DNA of 64,000 bases from Salvator merianae. Lineage: Eukaryota; Chordata; Lepidosauria; Squamata; Teiidae. A program made the position numbers and the translations under genes. Below are positions 1-12,600 of this stretch, piece after piece. The DNA is taken from positions 104,131,531 through 104,195,530 of the forward strand of contig QVOM02000112.1 of assembly GCA_003586115.2 (NCBI GenBank). Direction: 5' to 3'. Within the stretch, counting starts at the first letter, position 1; the number at the start of each line of letters is the position of its first letter. The notes below the pieces were generated by a model. The model did not search any database and was not told the origin of the DNA. It saw only the letters and a list, made by a program, of their open reading frames with translations.

Positions 1-1423
1 AACAGTAAAAGTGGCAGCATTGTGCTTGCATCCCAGCAGACGTTCCTGAAGTCATGTCAGACCACTGCCAGCGCATCACCCCCAAAATCCAGATTAAAGA
101 TACTTCTCCCACAACTAGAAGATCTGTTGTGTGGTGCAAGCACAGGTAGGATGTCCGGGGAAAGAGTCGAGCCCCACAGTTTCCCAGATACTTGATCCCT
201 CTCTGTGCTAGAACAGCTAACTCATAATCTGGTGGTCCCTTCTGAGGGGTGACATTAGCTTTCTAAAACAGCTCACGTTTCTCCACACCATCTCGAGGTG
301 CCCTCTGTATTAGGCTTGCAGGGGAAACAGACCTGCCAGTCTTGCTCATGCCCTAGAGAAAGAAAATGGCACAGTAGGTACACACAGGATAGTGTGAGAA
401 GGCAGTGCGACTGTAACTGAAACAAGCAGGAAGCTTCTTGGAGCAACCAAAAAATGGAAGAAGATCTTGGGTCGGGACCAGCTGTGCAGCAAATTGTTTG
501 TTTCATCAGAGGCAGTAGAACAGGACCTAATAAAGCTTTATCTGGGCACCGCAGGTTTGGGGAGTCACACCAGAATGTTGCAGAGAATGGCTTCTGCTGG
601 GGTAGATGTTTCCTCAGCTATCTGGGTCTGTCATTCTTGTTGAGAAACACCAATTGGCAAATTTAACTTAAAATATCCTTCTCTAAGTTCAGGATGAGGG
701 CCAAGTCCCAGGTCCAAGGCCAACACCCCCTATTCTTCTGGACCACATGGAACTGGAACAGATTCATCTGGCTTTGGAATTGCAGTCATTGTGACTTAGA
801 CGTTGTGCTTCCCATTGACAAACTAATCTGCTTCAATTAAGCATAAAAGCTGAATGAAATGTCAATGTAACCCTGAGGCAACTTTGGACTGTGTGGCAAA
901 TCTGCAAGTTAGTTAAACAAGGAGATTGGAAGAATGAGGCACAAATGTAATTATTTCCCGGTCACTAACTCCACCCCCAATATTACCCTATTGCCTCATT
1001 AGCATCCCCTTGATTTATCAGATTTTCAGGTTCAGCAAATTCTGTTGAAAGCCATAGATTCCTGGAAGCGTTTCTAGTTCATTTGTAGCAAACCAGCAGA
1101 AGACTTGGGTGGAATTTAATTCCCTGAAATGTGGTACCTAAGGATTTTCTTAACATTTAATAGTCCTTTGGAATATATTTTTCAGAAGTCATTTATTCAA
1201 CAAAAAGGACTGAATTTAGATGACTTTTCTTAGGTGATTAATAAAAAAAGAAAGCTTGGGGTTAGCAGGTCATCGTAACCTACTGTTCTCCTCAGGTTGT
1301 AGTTTCACATGCTTGGGTGACAGAAGGACTTACTAAACGGTGTTTTGGCTGCTGGATATGCAAGAACTCATTTGGCACTTTGCTGCACAACGGCACATCT
1401 GGCAGGACTCCTTCAGCAGTGCA

Positions 1424-1593
1424 CTGAAATCAACCTCTGAGAGCTTGTTGCTGGTGTAAAAAAAAAAAGAAGAAAAGGGGCTGTTTCCTGGAGCTCACTC
1501 CAAACAGCTTCTTTTCTTTTCTTTTCTTTTCTTTTCTTTTCTTTTCTTTTCTTTTCTTTTCAACTGGCAACAAGCTCCCAGAAGTTGATTTCA
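1424..1593. repeat. Foldback sequence with expanded CTTTT repeat
   Basis: Bases 1424-1453 (TGAAATCAACCTCTGAGAGC and on) pair with 1563-1592. An inner pair, around AAGAAGAAAAGGGGCTGTTT and its partner, closes the hairpin further. One arm carries ten exact CTTTT units at 1511-1560, opposite an A-rich arm of normal length. The microsatellite thus appears to have grown inside a pre-existing palindromic element. Confidence 0.7.
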
Positions 1594-1713
1594 GAAGCCA
1601 TGATAAGACCACAAGGGGATGAGCTACCTCGTGACCAACACGTGATCCTTTGTTTCGGCTGGAAAGGGTAGCGAGTCATGAGGCAACCTGCACTGACAAG
1701 TTCTAGCTTGAAC

Positions 1714-1810
1714 GTTGAGTACCAAACAAATGATGAGCACCAAGACAAAAGTTTCACGTCAAAATAAGTTGAGTACCACATTCGATGAGTTTCATGGCAG
1801 TTGAGTACCA
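1714..1810 (+). repeat. Three copies of GTTGAGTACCA
   Basis: The 11-mer GTTGAGTACCA occurs exactly at 1714, 1768 and 1800, with a near match GATGAGCACCA at 1732. Spacing is uneven, so this is not a simple tandem array. No function is assigned. Confidence 0.6.
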
Positions 1811-1958
1811 AGGTATTTAGTGTAGGTTTTTTTAACTCCATAAGGAGGCCCTAGTTAGTTTCCCATGGATTCAAAATGGCTAGGAAAACTTTGTTCAAGT
1901 ATTTTATGGTACAGTATTCTTGGTTTTTATGAAGACATTATAGCATTTCATTCTTTAG

Positions 1959-2206
1959 GTGTCCTGGGGCTTCCCATCGCCGCGTGGCCTTGGAGAAAAG
2001 GAAAAACAGCAAATTGCAGGCAGAAACGGAGAATGAGAATGAGAGCAGCATGATAGACCATGCAGGATCACAGTCTCCCGGTGCTGAGCATGCTGGGACA
2101 GGAGCGGCCCCTGTGGAGCAGAACATTACATCAGCCACTGTTCCTGTGTGGACAGATGAATCTGGCTTGGACAACCCTGCCTTTGAAGAGAACATGGTTG
2201 CTGACA
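1959..2206 (+). CDS. LNX2: LNX2 exon: zinc-finger end and NPAF linker
   Basis: The first base completes an Arg codon from the previous exon. The frame then reads [18 protein letters not shown] and continues to [16 protein letters not shown], ending one base into the next codon before GTATGT. The leading Cys is probably the last ligand of the zinc finger that follows the RING in LNX proteins (inference). NPAF at 2173-2184 matches the NPxY/F-type motif by which LNX proteins bind the PTB domain of Numb (established for the family). The linker between is acidic and poorly conserved, as expected. A GTG at 1984 can be mistaken for a start but codes internal Val. Confidence 0.93.
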
Positions 2207-3634
2207 GTATGTTCCATTTCTCTTTTGGCATCCCGTTTGATCTAATTATATTAAACCTTAAAGTTTAGGAAACCTCTAAGGCTGCATCCAGGAGTGGCTT
2301 ACTTATTCTGCTATATTTGGATATTCTGGAGTAAAGCATAGATATTCCAGAATATCCAGGCTTTATTCTGGAATATCCAGATATAGCGTAATAAATATGA
2401 AATCTGGATGCAGCCTAAGTCACAATTTGTTTTTACATAACTTCCATTGTCAATTTTCTAGTTATTTGTTGCTTTCTAAAATGTTTTAAATATTTCTTCT
2501 CTTTATTTCATATTAAGTTTTACAACTCAAATAGTAATATAAAGAAGTAGCACAGGTAGAGATGCACATAGCTTCGAGTTCATTCATCACGGTATTAATA
2601 ATATGTTAAGATTCAGCTAAATGATTAAAAACAACTCTCCATGAGCGTAGATGGGATTATGTGGATGTTGGTAGGGAGCCAGTACCAGCTATACCCATTT
2701 AGTAATTAGAAGTGACAAGGTCCTCATACTGTATAAGAATCTTTCTGTCAAATCCCTAAAATTGAAGGACTCATTGGGGATAAAAATGAAAATGTATAAT
2801 GCATTTTCTTTTTGAGTTGTGCGGAGATCCTGTGATTATTGGGAATCTATAGAAAGTAAATAAGTAAGTAAATGGATGGATGGATTGATGGATGGACGGA
2901 CAGAGAGGAATACCTTCAACAGGCAATAATTACCACATGGTTATTTCAATAATTTTGAAAATGTCAGACCAAACTAAGCAAAAACAAGCCCAACCATGTG
3001 AAAAAGTGTTCCCATTTCCAAGTTACATCACCCAGCAACAAAGGAACCTCGTTAAGCATTCTCTGAATTTTTTAATTCATTAGCTCACAACAATTAATTT
3101 GAAGTAGTGACGACTAGTCCCCATGGATACTTTTCTTATTCGCTTTTTTTCCTTAGTGGCTCCTCTCTTTGGATACTTGTTTTTGCAATCAAAAATTAAA
3201 TTCATAGAACTGCTAATCCAAGCTCCTGCTTGCCCCTGTTGCCCTTCTTGGCTTGTTAAAGCTTGTCACTTGGGAATGTCAGGATGGACCCAGAGCGTGG
3301 TGAATGCTTCATTAAGGAGGGGATGATGCCAACAAGGTTGAAAAGATCAGTGATTCGGGCATTCCAGAAGAGGGGCCCAGAGACATACCTTCCATGGGCA
3401 AGATTAGTGAGAGGGTGGTCGCTGGACAGCTTTAGCAACAGTGGTATGAAAATGAGTGTCTATGTTACCCAAAGTTTTGGAGTAAAATGTTAACATTTTG
3501 CAGGTGACATCCAGCTCTGTCCCTTTTTTACAACTGAGGAAGAGGAGGTAGTTGAAATAATGGAGCAATGCTTGTAGAATGTGATGGACTGGATGAGAGT
3601 GATAGATAGAGAGGTAGATAGATAGATAGATAGG

Positions 3635-3673
<39 letters not shown>

Positions 3674-6600
3674 CAACTGAATCCTGATAGGACAAAAGAT
3701 CGCTAGGTGGAACATTCTTGAGTCTAGGAGTTGGCTTTAACCCGTGCTGAAAGAAGCTGCATATCCCCTCTAGGACTAAGTTTGGGTCTTGTGTGGGCTC
3801 CTAGACTCCAAAATATCACTAAAATTAAGACTGCTTATGTCTAGCTTTGGCTGATTTGCAAGTTCTGCCCACTTTTTAATAGAAAAAGGATGCTTCCAGT
3901 AGTATGTGCCCTAGTAACCTCTCAGCTGGATTAATGCAATATGTTCAGTGTGAGACTACTCTTGAAGATTGTCCAGAAACTGTAGCTAGTGCCCAGTGCT
4001 GTAGCCAGAGTAGTGTGTAATCCCAGAATACAATCGCATGTCACTCTTTTGCTGCAAACACTGTACTGGTTGTCTGTAGTGTACTGAGCGCAATCCAAGG
4101 TGCTAGCTTTGACCTATTAAACCTTAAACAGCCCTGGTCTTAGATTTCTGGAAGATAGTCACACCCATGGACTGGCATGTTGATAGTTCTACTTCTCCAA
4201 GATGTTGTTGTTCATCTTTGGGCTTTCTTCACTGTGGCACCAACTTCATAACATAAACATCTACTTGACAAAGGGAAAATTGTACTTTTAGGAAGCAACA
4301 TCGCCTTGGCAATCTACTCTGAACAACCCCTTTGAATTTTTAAATCTTGTTTTTATTTAATTATCTTTTAAAACTTTCAAATATTTCAAGCATTCTGTAT
4401 TTTAACTTTCTTTTTATGTGCTTTTACTTTTTGTAAGTTGCCTTGAATGCCACTAGGTTGTAGATTGGGGTATAAATAGAAATCAAAACTTGCTTTACTG
4501 AGTTAAACCTGAAGTTGCTGACCAGAAAAGGAGGTTGATAGATACAGATTGCTCAGAGTCACCTAGTGATGCTGCTAGTGGGATTTGAACCCCACACATC
4601 CTAAGGTTAAAAGTATTTTCTTAGGTCTTTGCCACAGTGGGCCTTCTTCTGGGATATATCCTGGAATAAGAGCTTGCTGTCCGCATGCTAGTGCAGACTA
4701 CAGCACGCCCTGGGTAAAGCCTGCTGTAGTCTGCACTAACATGTGACTAATTTAGGGAACAGCTATTTCTTGACATTCATGCTTTTAACAATAAGTGTAT
4801 ATATTTGTATAAGAATGGTAAAAAAATCACATATTTACAACTTAGGATCCTAAAATGGCTATTTCCTATTTTGTTTTTTTGTTCTGTTTTGTTGGCATGG
4901 AAGGGATGAATATTGAGGGATGCCTGCATCATGAAAGGGCAGAGTATGGCTAGTGGTTTAGTTGCTTGTTGTAGTAATTGTGCTGATGCAGTTCTGACTG
5001 CAGCTGCCAAAATATCTTGATCAGTTTTGGCTGTAATGAATTTTAGAAGGAGAATGGGTTGGTAGGACTCATTTTTAAATATGTAAAGATCCATACCAGT
5101 TGGTCCCATTACAGTAGCCCTAAATATTATTTTCCTAGCAACCTTTCCAAGATTTCGCTGGCTGTAATACGTCTTGATACTTTGAAAACCTTAGATACTG
5201 TAGACTATGACTCTTTGATGGCTGCATAAATTCTAATTTCCCCTTAAGTTTTTACAAATATTAGGCTGTATTGATGAAACAGCACAAGCACAAATCCTGA
5301 TCAAAGTATGATGTCACTTTACATCAGGAAGGGTAGCAAGACGAGTACTTCTCCTGCTGTTATTATTTATGTTGGTGATAGAACTACTAGCCAGAAAACT
5401 ACAAATGAAACCATTAATTGGCAGGTATAAGATTAAACATACAAGAATATTTTAGAATATCCATGCAGATGATATACGAATATTTGCAAACAATCCCTTC
5501 TATCCATTCCAAAACTAATTTTTAGTTATCTTTCACAAAATGTCCAGACTAAAGATAATGCGGAAAGGTCAGAGCTTTTAATCAAAAATACCCCTAGCAT
5601 TCAATTGACTCAGAAATCATAAAAATTCAAATTAAATAAATAATTTAAATATTTAGGAATTTGGATTCCTAAAGAACCCACTAAAATAATTTCATTAAAT
5701 TATAATCCTTTAATGAAAAGGATCAACAAAGATATTATGAAGTGTTATTCTAAGAAGCTATCTATACTGGGGAGAATATCTGATTCTACGAAACATTTAG
5801 CCTTGAAAGATCTTTGGGCTAAGTTGATTCAGGCTTATCATCTGGAAAAAAAAGTATTTTAAATTCTGGGTATTGGTGCAAGGCAGGATTAACCCTTGAA
5901 TGAATTTAAATTCTTACCAAATATTTCCTAGAATTGGATTATTACCATCCCTGTTGAGAGGGGTGAGACAAGGCTGTATTTTGACCCCACTATTACTAAA
6001 CCTTTATATCAATGATATAGTAGCTATTTAATATTCCTTTTCACCCCCACAAGTTGGGAAGCACTCATCTTTTCACATTTATATGCAGATAATGTTGTGC
6101 TATTACCTCTGTCCCAAGTAGGCATGAGGAGAATGCTGAGAACTTTAGCTCAATATTGCTATGAGAGCTAAAGTTGTGATATGCTAGTAAATTTATTGTA
6201 CACAAGTGGCAGTTATGGGACTTTAATTGACCAAACCATAAATACAAGTATCTGGGTATGGTTTTCTGGCAAGGGACAACTGGAAAGAACATGTTGCTTA
6301 TGTAACTTCAAACAACCAGAAGTCTGTCAATGATATCTTTTCATTCATTTTTTCTATTGGATGAAAATTTATCCCAGCTGCTGTAAAAGTCTTTTTGGCT
6401 AAAATCTTACCCTAACTCCTATATGGAGTTCAGATCTGTCTTTAAAATAACTATACCGTGCTTGACAGAATCCAATCTATGTTTCCTGGAACTATTACTC
6501 CTTGCTGTGGGTCTACTGTCAAGCTTTGGTTTGAGGCAAGTATATTTAGTCTTTAAGTCCTACCCTTATCTGCATATTTTAAATTTCTGATTAAATTTGA

Positions 6601-9600
6601 ATTTCTTTCCAATAGGTTTTGCTTCTTTAGTTCTTAGAAATAATTCTGTCATTCAGAGTTCACTTTCTATGGCCTTACCCCTGAATAGTTATTTTTATAG
6701 TTAGTTTATATGATATGACAATCAGTCATATTAATTTTCTTTATATATTTGCTACTTTTATCATGATTTATGTTTAAGATATATCACCCCACTATCAATA
6801 AGCTCTCTGATGATTCTGATTATTTTTATCTTACGTATCTCTTTGCCAATCAGTTTCATAACATATCGTGCCAAGTGGCTAAATTTTGTTCAGCTGTCAT
6901 TAAGATTAACTCCCAGTGTATCTTATATGACTATGCTTTCTATGTGTTTTATAGCTTATGTATTTTATAGTTTTTCTATATTTTTATCCTGCCAACTATT
7001 TTATTTTACTGATCTAAGACTGCAGTAAATTGATTGATTGATTCACAATGGTTATTCCAAATTTTCCTATTCATCCTCAAAAGAAAACTTTGCAATTCTT
7101 TGGAAAAATAGATTTATCTCCAATAGGAAGAGACAAAGACTATTCAAATTATTGCTGCACAAAGCTCAGGAAGACAGGAGCAGGGAACATTCAATTTGAA
7201 CATTTATTATGATGCCTTTTGAATTAAATGGAATAAAATTGAATTCGAGGAATGCCCCTTCCTCTTTTCAGCAGTGAACACCCTAAACATAAGGTAGTCA
7301 AAGCTATTGATGGTGATCTGGCAAAACTGGAGTAAACCTCTACTAATGATTCCATACCCCCTATCCCTACTCCAGTTCATCCCATCTTTCCCCCCGCCAT
7401 GTTTTAAGTACCGATTCGTACAGCGTTTCTCAACCTGGGGCCGTATGACCCCCTGTGGGCCCCCAAGATATTCCAAGGGGGCCACCAGGGGGCTTCCTTC
7501 TCCCTCCCCCTTCCTCACTCCACCACTGTGTGCACCCGGTAGGACAGGAGGGCCACGGGAAACAAACAAGGTCAGAAGGGGGGCAGCCCTGGATTAATAT
7601 AAAAAACCTCAGGAGGTGGATTCAATAGACTTATGGATTTTTATTACATAGGCAGCTGCATGAAAAATACAGACCAGTTTGAATTTCAGTGAAAAGACAT
7701 GCTTCACATACCATGCCATTTTACATTTTCTGTCCTCAGAAAATAAATCAAGGGCCATGAGGCCATTAATGCTTAGGGAAAAAAATAATGGAGTCATTTA
7801 AACATTCTAACTTGAGGGGTGGCATCAGCAATTTACAAAACACTGCTAAGAGTTCAGTATACAGAAGCCAGTTAACTGGGTTGAAAAATTCATGAGAACA
7901 AGATCTAGTGTGGTTTTGTACTGGCCAGTGTACTGGACTGGCATACCCTTATATCGGTATACTGCTGCAGCCTAAGGAAGGCCTCACTTAGACCAAAGCT
8001 GTTTGCAGGAGGGAGACTCATAGGATGCTTGCTGGTCCTGTAAACTGGCCAGTGCAGAATCATCCCTAGACTCTCCTTCACAGGAAAACAAATAAACAAG
8101 GCTCCTTGAAGGCTCAAACTTTAGTTCTGTTGCTAAAATTAAGAAATATCTCTTAAAATACTTCACAAGTGACACTGGACCATTACAATTTTGGAATGAG
8201 GTTCAAATAAAAATCCAGGACATAACAAATGTTAATACCGTACTATACCCTGAGATGTTTATTTTACAAATATATAAAAGAGAGAATGTAAGAGACAAGC
8301 AAAATTATTTAATAAACCAATTATTGTATGCTGCTTTAGCAACAATAGCATATAGTTGGGTGGATTATACAAAATGAACAAAATGGTATAGTTATATTAT
8401 TGACCAGTTTAATTTTGACTTCTCCAGGCAACAACGTGTGAAACTGGCAGGTATACAAACTAGTACCTAAGCACGAGAGGATTGGAGAGAGTTGCTGTTC
8501 TGTATAAATAGATCAGATGTACCAGGCAGATTGAAAGAAGAAATTATGAAAACAATTAGAATTTGATCTTACTAAGATATATATTGTTTCTGCCATAGAA
8601 GCGGAAGGGAGGGAGGAAGGTGGCAAATGTATTAACAGTAATTGTAATAATATGTTAAATGTATTTAGTGAGAATGTAACTTGTATAATACAAGTAAACT
8701 TCTTACTACATCAGAAAAACCAAAAAACAAACGAACAAGTGACAGTGGACTGCTTCACAGTTGTCACATATCACATGCATGTCAGTTTTATGCTGACACT
8801 GCCCTAGAGCAAAGGGTGTCTGTTCCCTATTTACAGTGGTACAGGGATAAAGTGAAATCTTTCTGGTACTCCATTGGAACAGAAGTTAAAAGAGTTGCAA
8901 AACAAGATTTTGATTTCATCTCAGAGTTAGGGCTACTCATTTTATTTAGTGGTAATAGTTCTAGGTTAGACCACATCAGTGTGTGAAAGAGAGATGCCTA
9001 GTACACATAGTGGTTTGGTATACTAGTCAGTGCGGAATTGCCCTGTGTCTCAACTGAAGGACAGCCATGTCCTTAATACATCTCTGCTCAAACTCTGGTC
9101 CAACATTTGACAGGATCTGTTAAACAGGATGTCTGTGTAAACGTTGGCTGTGTTCACGTGCAGTTTTGTTTTCTTTTTACAAAAAATGTCCTCCTGAGGC
9201 AGCTTAGAGATTGTTCTCAGGTGGGATCATTCAGTCAGTCTGTCCCTTCCTCCTCTCATGAACATTCTAGGGTAGAAACAGAGCGACTTTGGATCAGATA
9301 TGGGATGAGAACATATGTGCCATACGCTATTTTCATTAAGGTGCTTTTGAAACTTCCCCCCCCTACATGTAAATGCAGCCTATATTTCTTTTGCTCACTA
9401 AAGCTGTGTGCAGAAAGGGTAGGAATGACATGCCTGCTAGAAGCTTCTGAGTGCTGACTCTCTCGAAGCTGTTTTCATCACTTGTTACACTACCGCCAAA
9501 GTAATAGATTTTATTTAGTTTATGAATGTAAATATTTGTGATTTTTTAATGTTGGTTCATATGTGCTTCTGAATTGTAAATAGATTATATATAGAAGAAG

Positions 9601-12600
9601 AACTTGGTTTTTATACCTCGCTTTTCTCGGCTGAAGCTGACTCAAAGCGGCTTACAAGGTTATTTTTCACCTGAAGGCTTACATCTGTCTGTCTTCCGCA
9701 TCACACAATGTGATGCTCCCTATTTATCTACTTGCAATTACTTGCTTTCAAACAGCTAGGTTGGCTGGAGCTAGAGGCCAGTAGAGGGCACTCATCCCCT
9801 CTACACGGCAGACAGGGGCCTTGAACTCTGATCCTCGTATTGAAAGATCAGCGTCTTAGCCTTCTGCGCCACCGTGCCTCCTGTAATGTATACATTTAAA
9901 ACAAGAAAAAAGATGCAGGTCCATGCAAAGAGGAAAAAAAAAAGATTTCCAATAAGTATTTTTTCCCACTACTTGAGAAACATCCCTCCCAACGGAATCT
10001 GATTGCTCCTGTATATACCAGAGTTGCTACAGAGACAATGTGGAGAAATGCCCTTTCCTATTCAAGGTAGATATGGTCATAGCTTAAGAATATAAGCTAT
10101 GACCCATTGATCAGACCTGTGGCCCATCTAGTCCAGCAGTCTGCTCCACAGTGGCCAATCAACTGCAAAAGAAAGCCCACTAGCAGGATGCCAGTGCGTA
10201 GCTTGCCCTGCTCACAAGCTCCTAGCAGCTGGCCTTCAGAGTCACACTGCTTTTTATTAACAAAGGCAGTCACACTGCCATCAGAGCTAATAGCTGTTGA
10301 TAGCTCTGACTCCCATTAATTGGTCAATCCTTCCAAACCTGTGTGGAAGCCATCCAAGCTGATAACCAGCACCACATCTCATGGAAGGAAATTCCAAAAT
10401 GTAACTGTTCATTGGGTGCAAAATTATTTCCTTTGTCCTGATTCTTCCATGATTCAACTGTTTCTAATGCTTTGGGAAAGGGGGGAAAATGGTTTTGTCC
10501 CATTGGTCTTGGCAGAGCCCAAGGAAAGGACAGAGAGAGTGGCATTTCTCTGGGTCTTACAATGACCCAGCACAGTGTAGCCCCATTCCCCCCCTGGCTG
10601 CAGTATGAACTGGGAAACATTGTAAGCCCTGCTTTAAATTTCTCAGATGCACCTTCCACTCAGCTCCACCTTTCTCTGGCAAGTTTTGTTTGTTGGGTAC
10701 TGCTCAGTCATGGCCAACTCCTGGTTGACTGCATGGAATCGCTGTGCAGTTTTTTTGGCAGAAATACAGAAGTGGTTTATCATTGCCTCCTTCCACGGAG
10801 AGGCTGAGGATCGCACCAGCAACTTTCTGCTTTCCAGGCAGTTTGCTCTACCACTGAGCTACAGCCACTCCTCTGACAAGTATGAGCACAGGTGGAATTC
10901 AAATCTTCCTTCGCTCTCTTGGAGCAGTTTGTGATCAAGGAACTGTAGTTCAGCACATCCCTATTTCCAGCCTCTGTCCTGAGCAATGATTGTCCCTGAG
11001 ACGGACACCCTTCTGCAGCTTCCCTCCTAATTTCAGCTGCAAAGCTGCTGTACCACCTTTCTTTTATTTTTAGTGGCCCATTTTGGTTCGAGCAGAGCCC
11101 ATCTCTCCAGCTTTTCCCAAAATGGTCTCCAATGCCTAACAGCAGAAAACCCTCCACTCAGCACCAACTTCTCATCCACGCATTGAGACATTTCAAGCCT
11201 GCCTGCCTGGCCAGTCCTGTGCTTAGAACAGGTAGCATTTCAGAGAAGGTTACCTTGGAGGCTCTGGCTTTCCACTTTTTGCCTAACAACCTAAATTTAG
11301 CTTGCAGCTTCATTTCAGGATGCCACTAGTGTCCACATGCACTGTGACAGCTGAGTCTTCCCTAGCATTACCTAACAACCTATCTAGAAGATGCATAACA
11401 TCCACAGCCTTCACACTAAGCACACTTACCACACACCACTATCTACATTTCTAATAATATAATCACATACTACAGCAGCTGTGCTGCTCCCAGAGGAAAG
11501 TCATTGGTGCAAAAGGAAACCTGTTTGCCTTCTAAAGAGTAGATTATTTGGGAGGAGAACTTCCCTGTTCCTCAGAGTGATATTCTCTGTGACAGCCAAA
11601 GAGCTTCACTCTGCCACTGAAACCCTGCTGTTACATCCCTGACGGCCTGATCCACCTGCCTCTCTGACTCTCTCAGCACCCTCAGGTGACCTACTCTGGC
11701 CTCAAGGGTTCAAACCCATTCCTTGAGTGCCAAGAGCTCCTTGCACTGAATACAAATTCATGATCTCTATCCAGAGGTCAAATAGTCATACATATGGCAC
11801 TCAGTGTATGTATGTATCTATTTATTTCTTTATATTTTTATCTCGCCCTATACCCGGAGGTCTCAAGGCAGGTAACAGCATTAGAAAACAAAATATAAAA
11901 TGAACATATTAAAATAATAAGATATTAAAACAATAACTGAAAGTGAGGAGGGCTGTTTCCTTATTTCAGTCAAAGGCCAGGGTACATAAGTGTGTTCTCA
12001 ACCATTTTGAGCCACTGCTGAGAAGGCCATATTCTAGATCCCTATCCCCTGAACTACTGAAGGAGGTGGTACAACCAGGGGGGGCTCCCCTGCAGATATC
12101 AAGGCATGGGCAGGTTGATATGGAAGAAGGTGTCCCTTTAGATATTTAGGGCCCAAGCCATTTAGAGCCTTATAACTTAAGGTTGATACCTTGAATTGGG
12201 TTTAGTAGTGAATTGGCAGCCAGCGCAGCTCTTTTAAGACCAGTATAATGTGCATCCGGCCAGCAGTTCTGGTCAGCAGTCTAGCTGCTGCATTCTGCAC
12301 CAGCTGCATCTTCTGAACTGTCTTCAAGGGCAGCCCCATGTACAGCGCGTTACTGTAGTCCAGTCTGGAAATTACCAGAGCATGGATTACTGTGGCTAGG
12401 TCATCTCTTTCCCAAAGGGCACCTCCAGATTTTTGCCCCTGTCCCTTCCAGGGTATCACAACCCCATTAAGGAAAGGATGCCTCCTAACTTCATGGATCC
12501 AAGACCCTGAGTCACAAAGCTTCTCTGTCTTGCCTGGATTCAGTTTCAGTTTATTAGCCCCTTCCAGGCCATTACTGCCTCCAGTGTAGTACTCCGTGTA

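Larger units (their letters stand above)
1..1958 (+). other. LNX2: LNX2 intron, 3' part, upstream of first visible exon
   Basis: This stretch ends in a pyrimidine-rich tract and AG at 1957-1958, so it is the tail of an intron. I found no RING or zinc-finger coding sequence in any frame; those exons must lie before base 1. It holds a foldback structure with a CTTTT repeat (1424-1593) and three copies of an 11-bp motif (1714-1810). The first 1.39 kb shows nothing I can name. Confidence 0.75.

Noticed and set aside
1..1958. RING or zinc-finger exons of LNX2
   Set aside because: I searched for Cys/His spacing such as C-x-x-C...CGH in all frames and saw none. They must lie upstream.
1984..2268. 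Separate small gene starting at 1984
   Set aside because: The apparent start is a GTG within the LNX2 exon, and the reading past 2206 is intron.
3404..3715. 103-codon minus-strand frame with a repeated Tyr-Leu-Ser-Ile pattern
   Set aside because: Produced by the GATA microsatellite.
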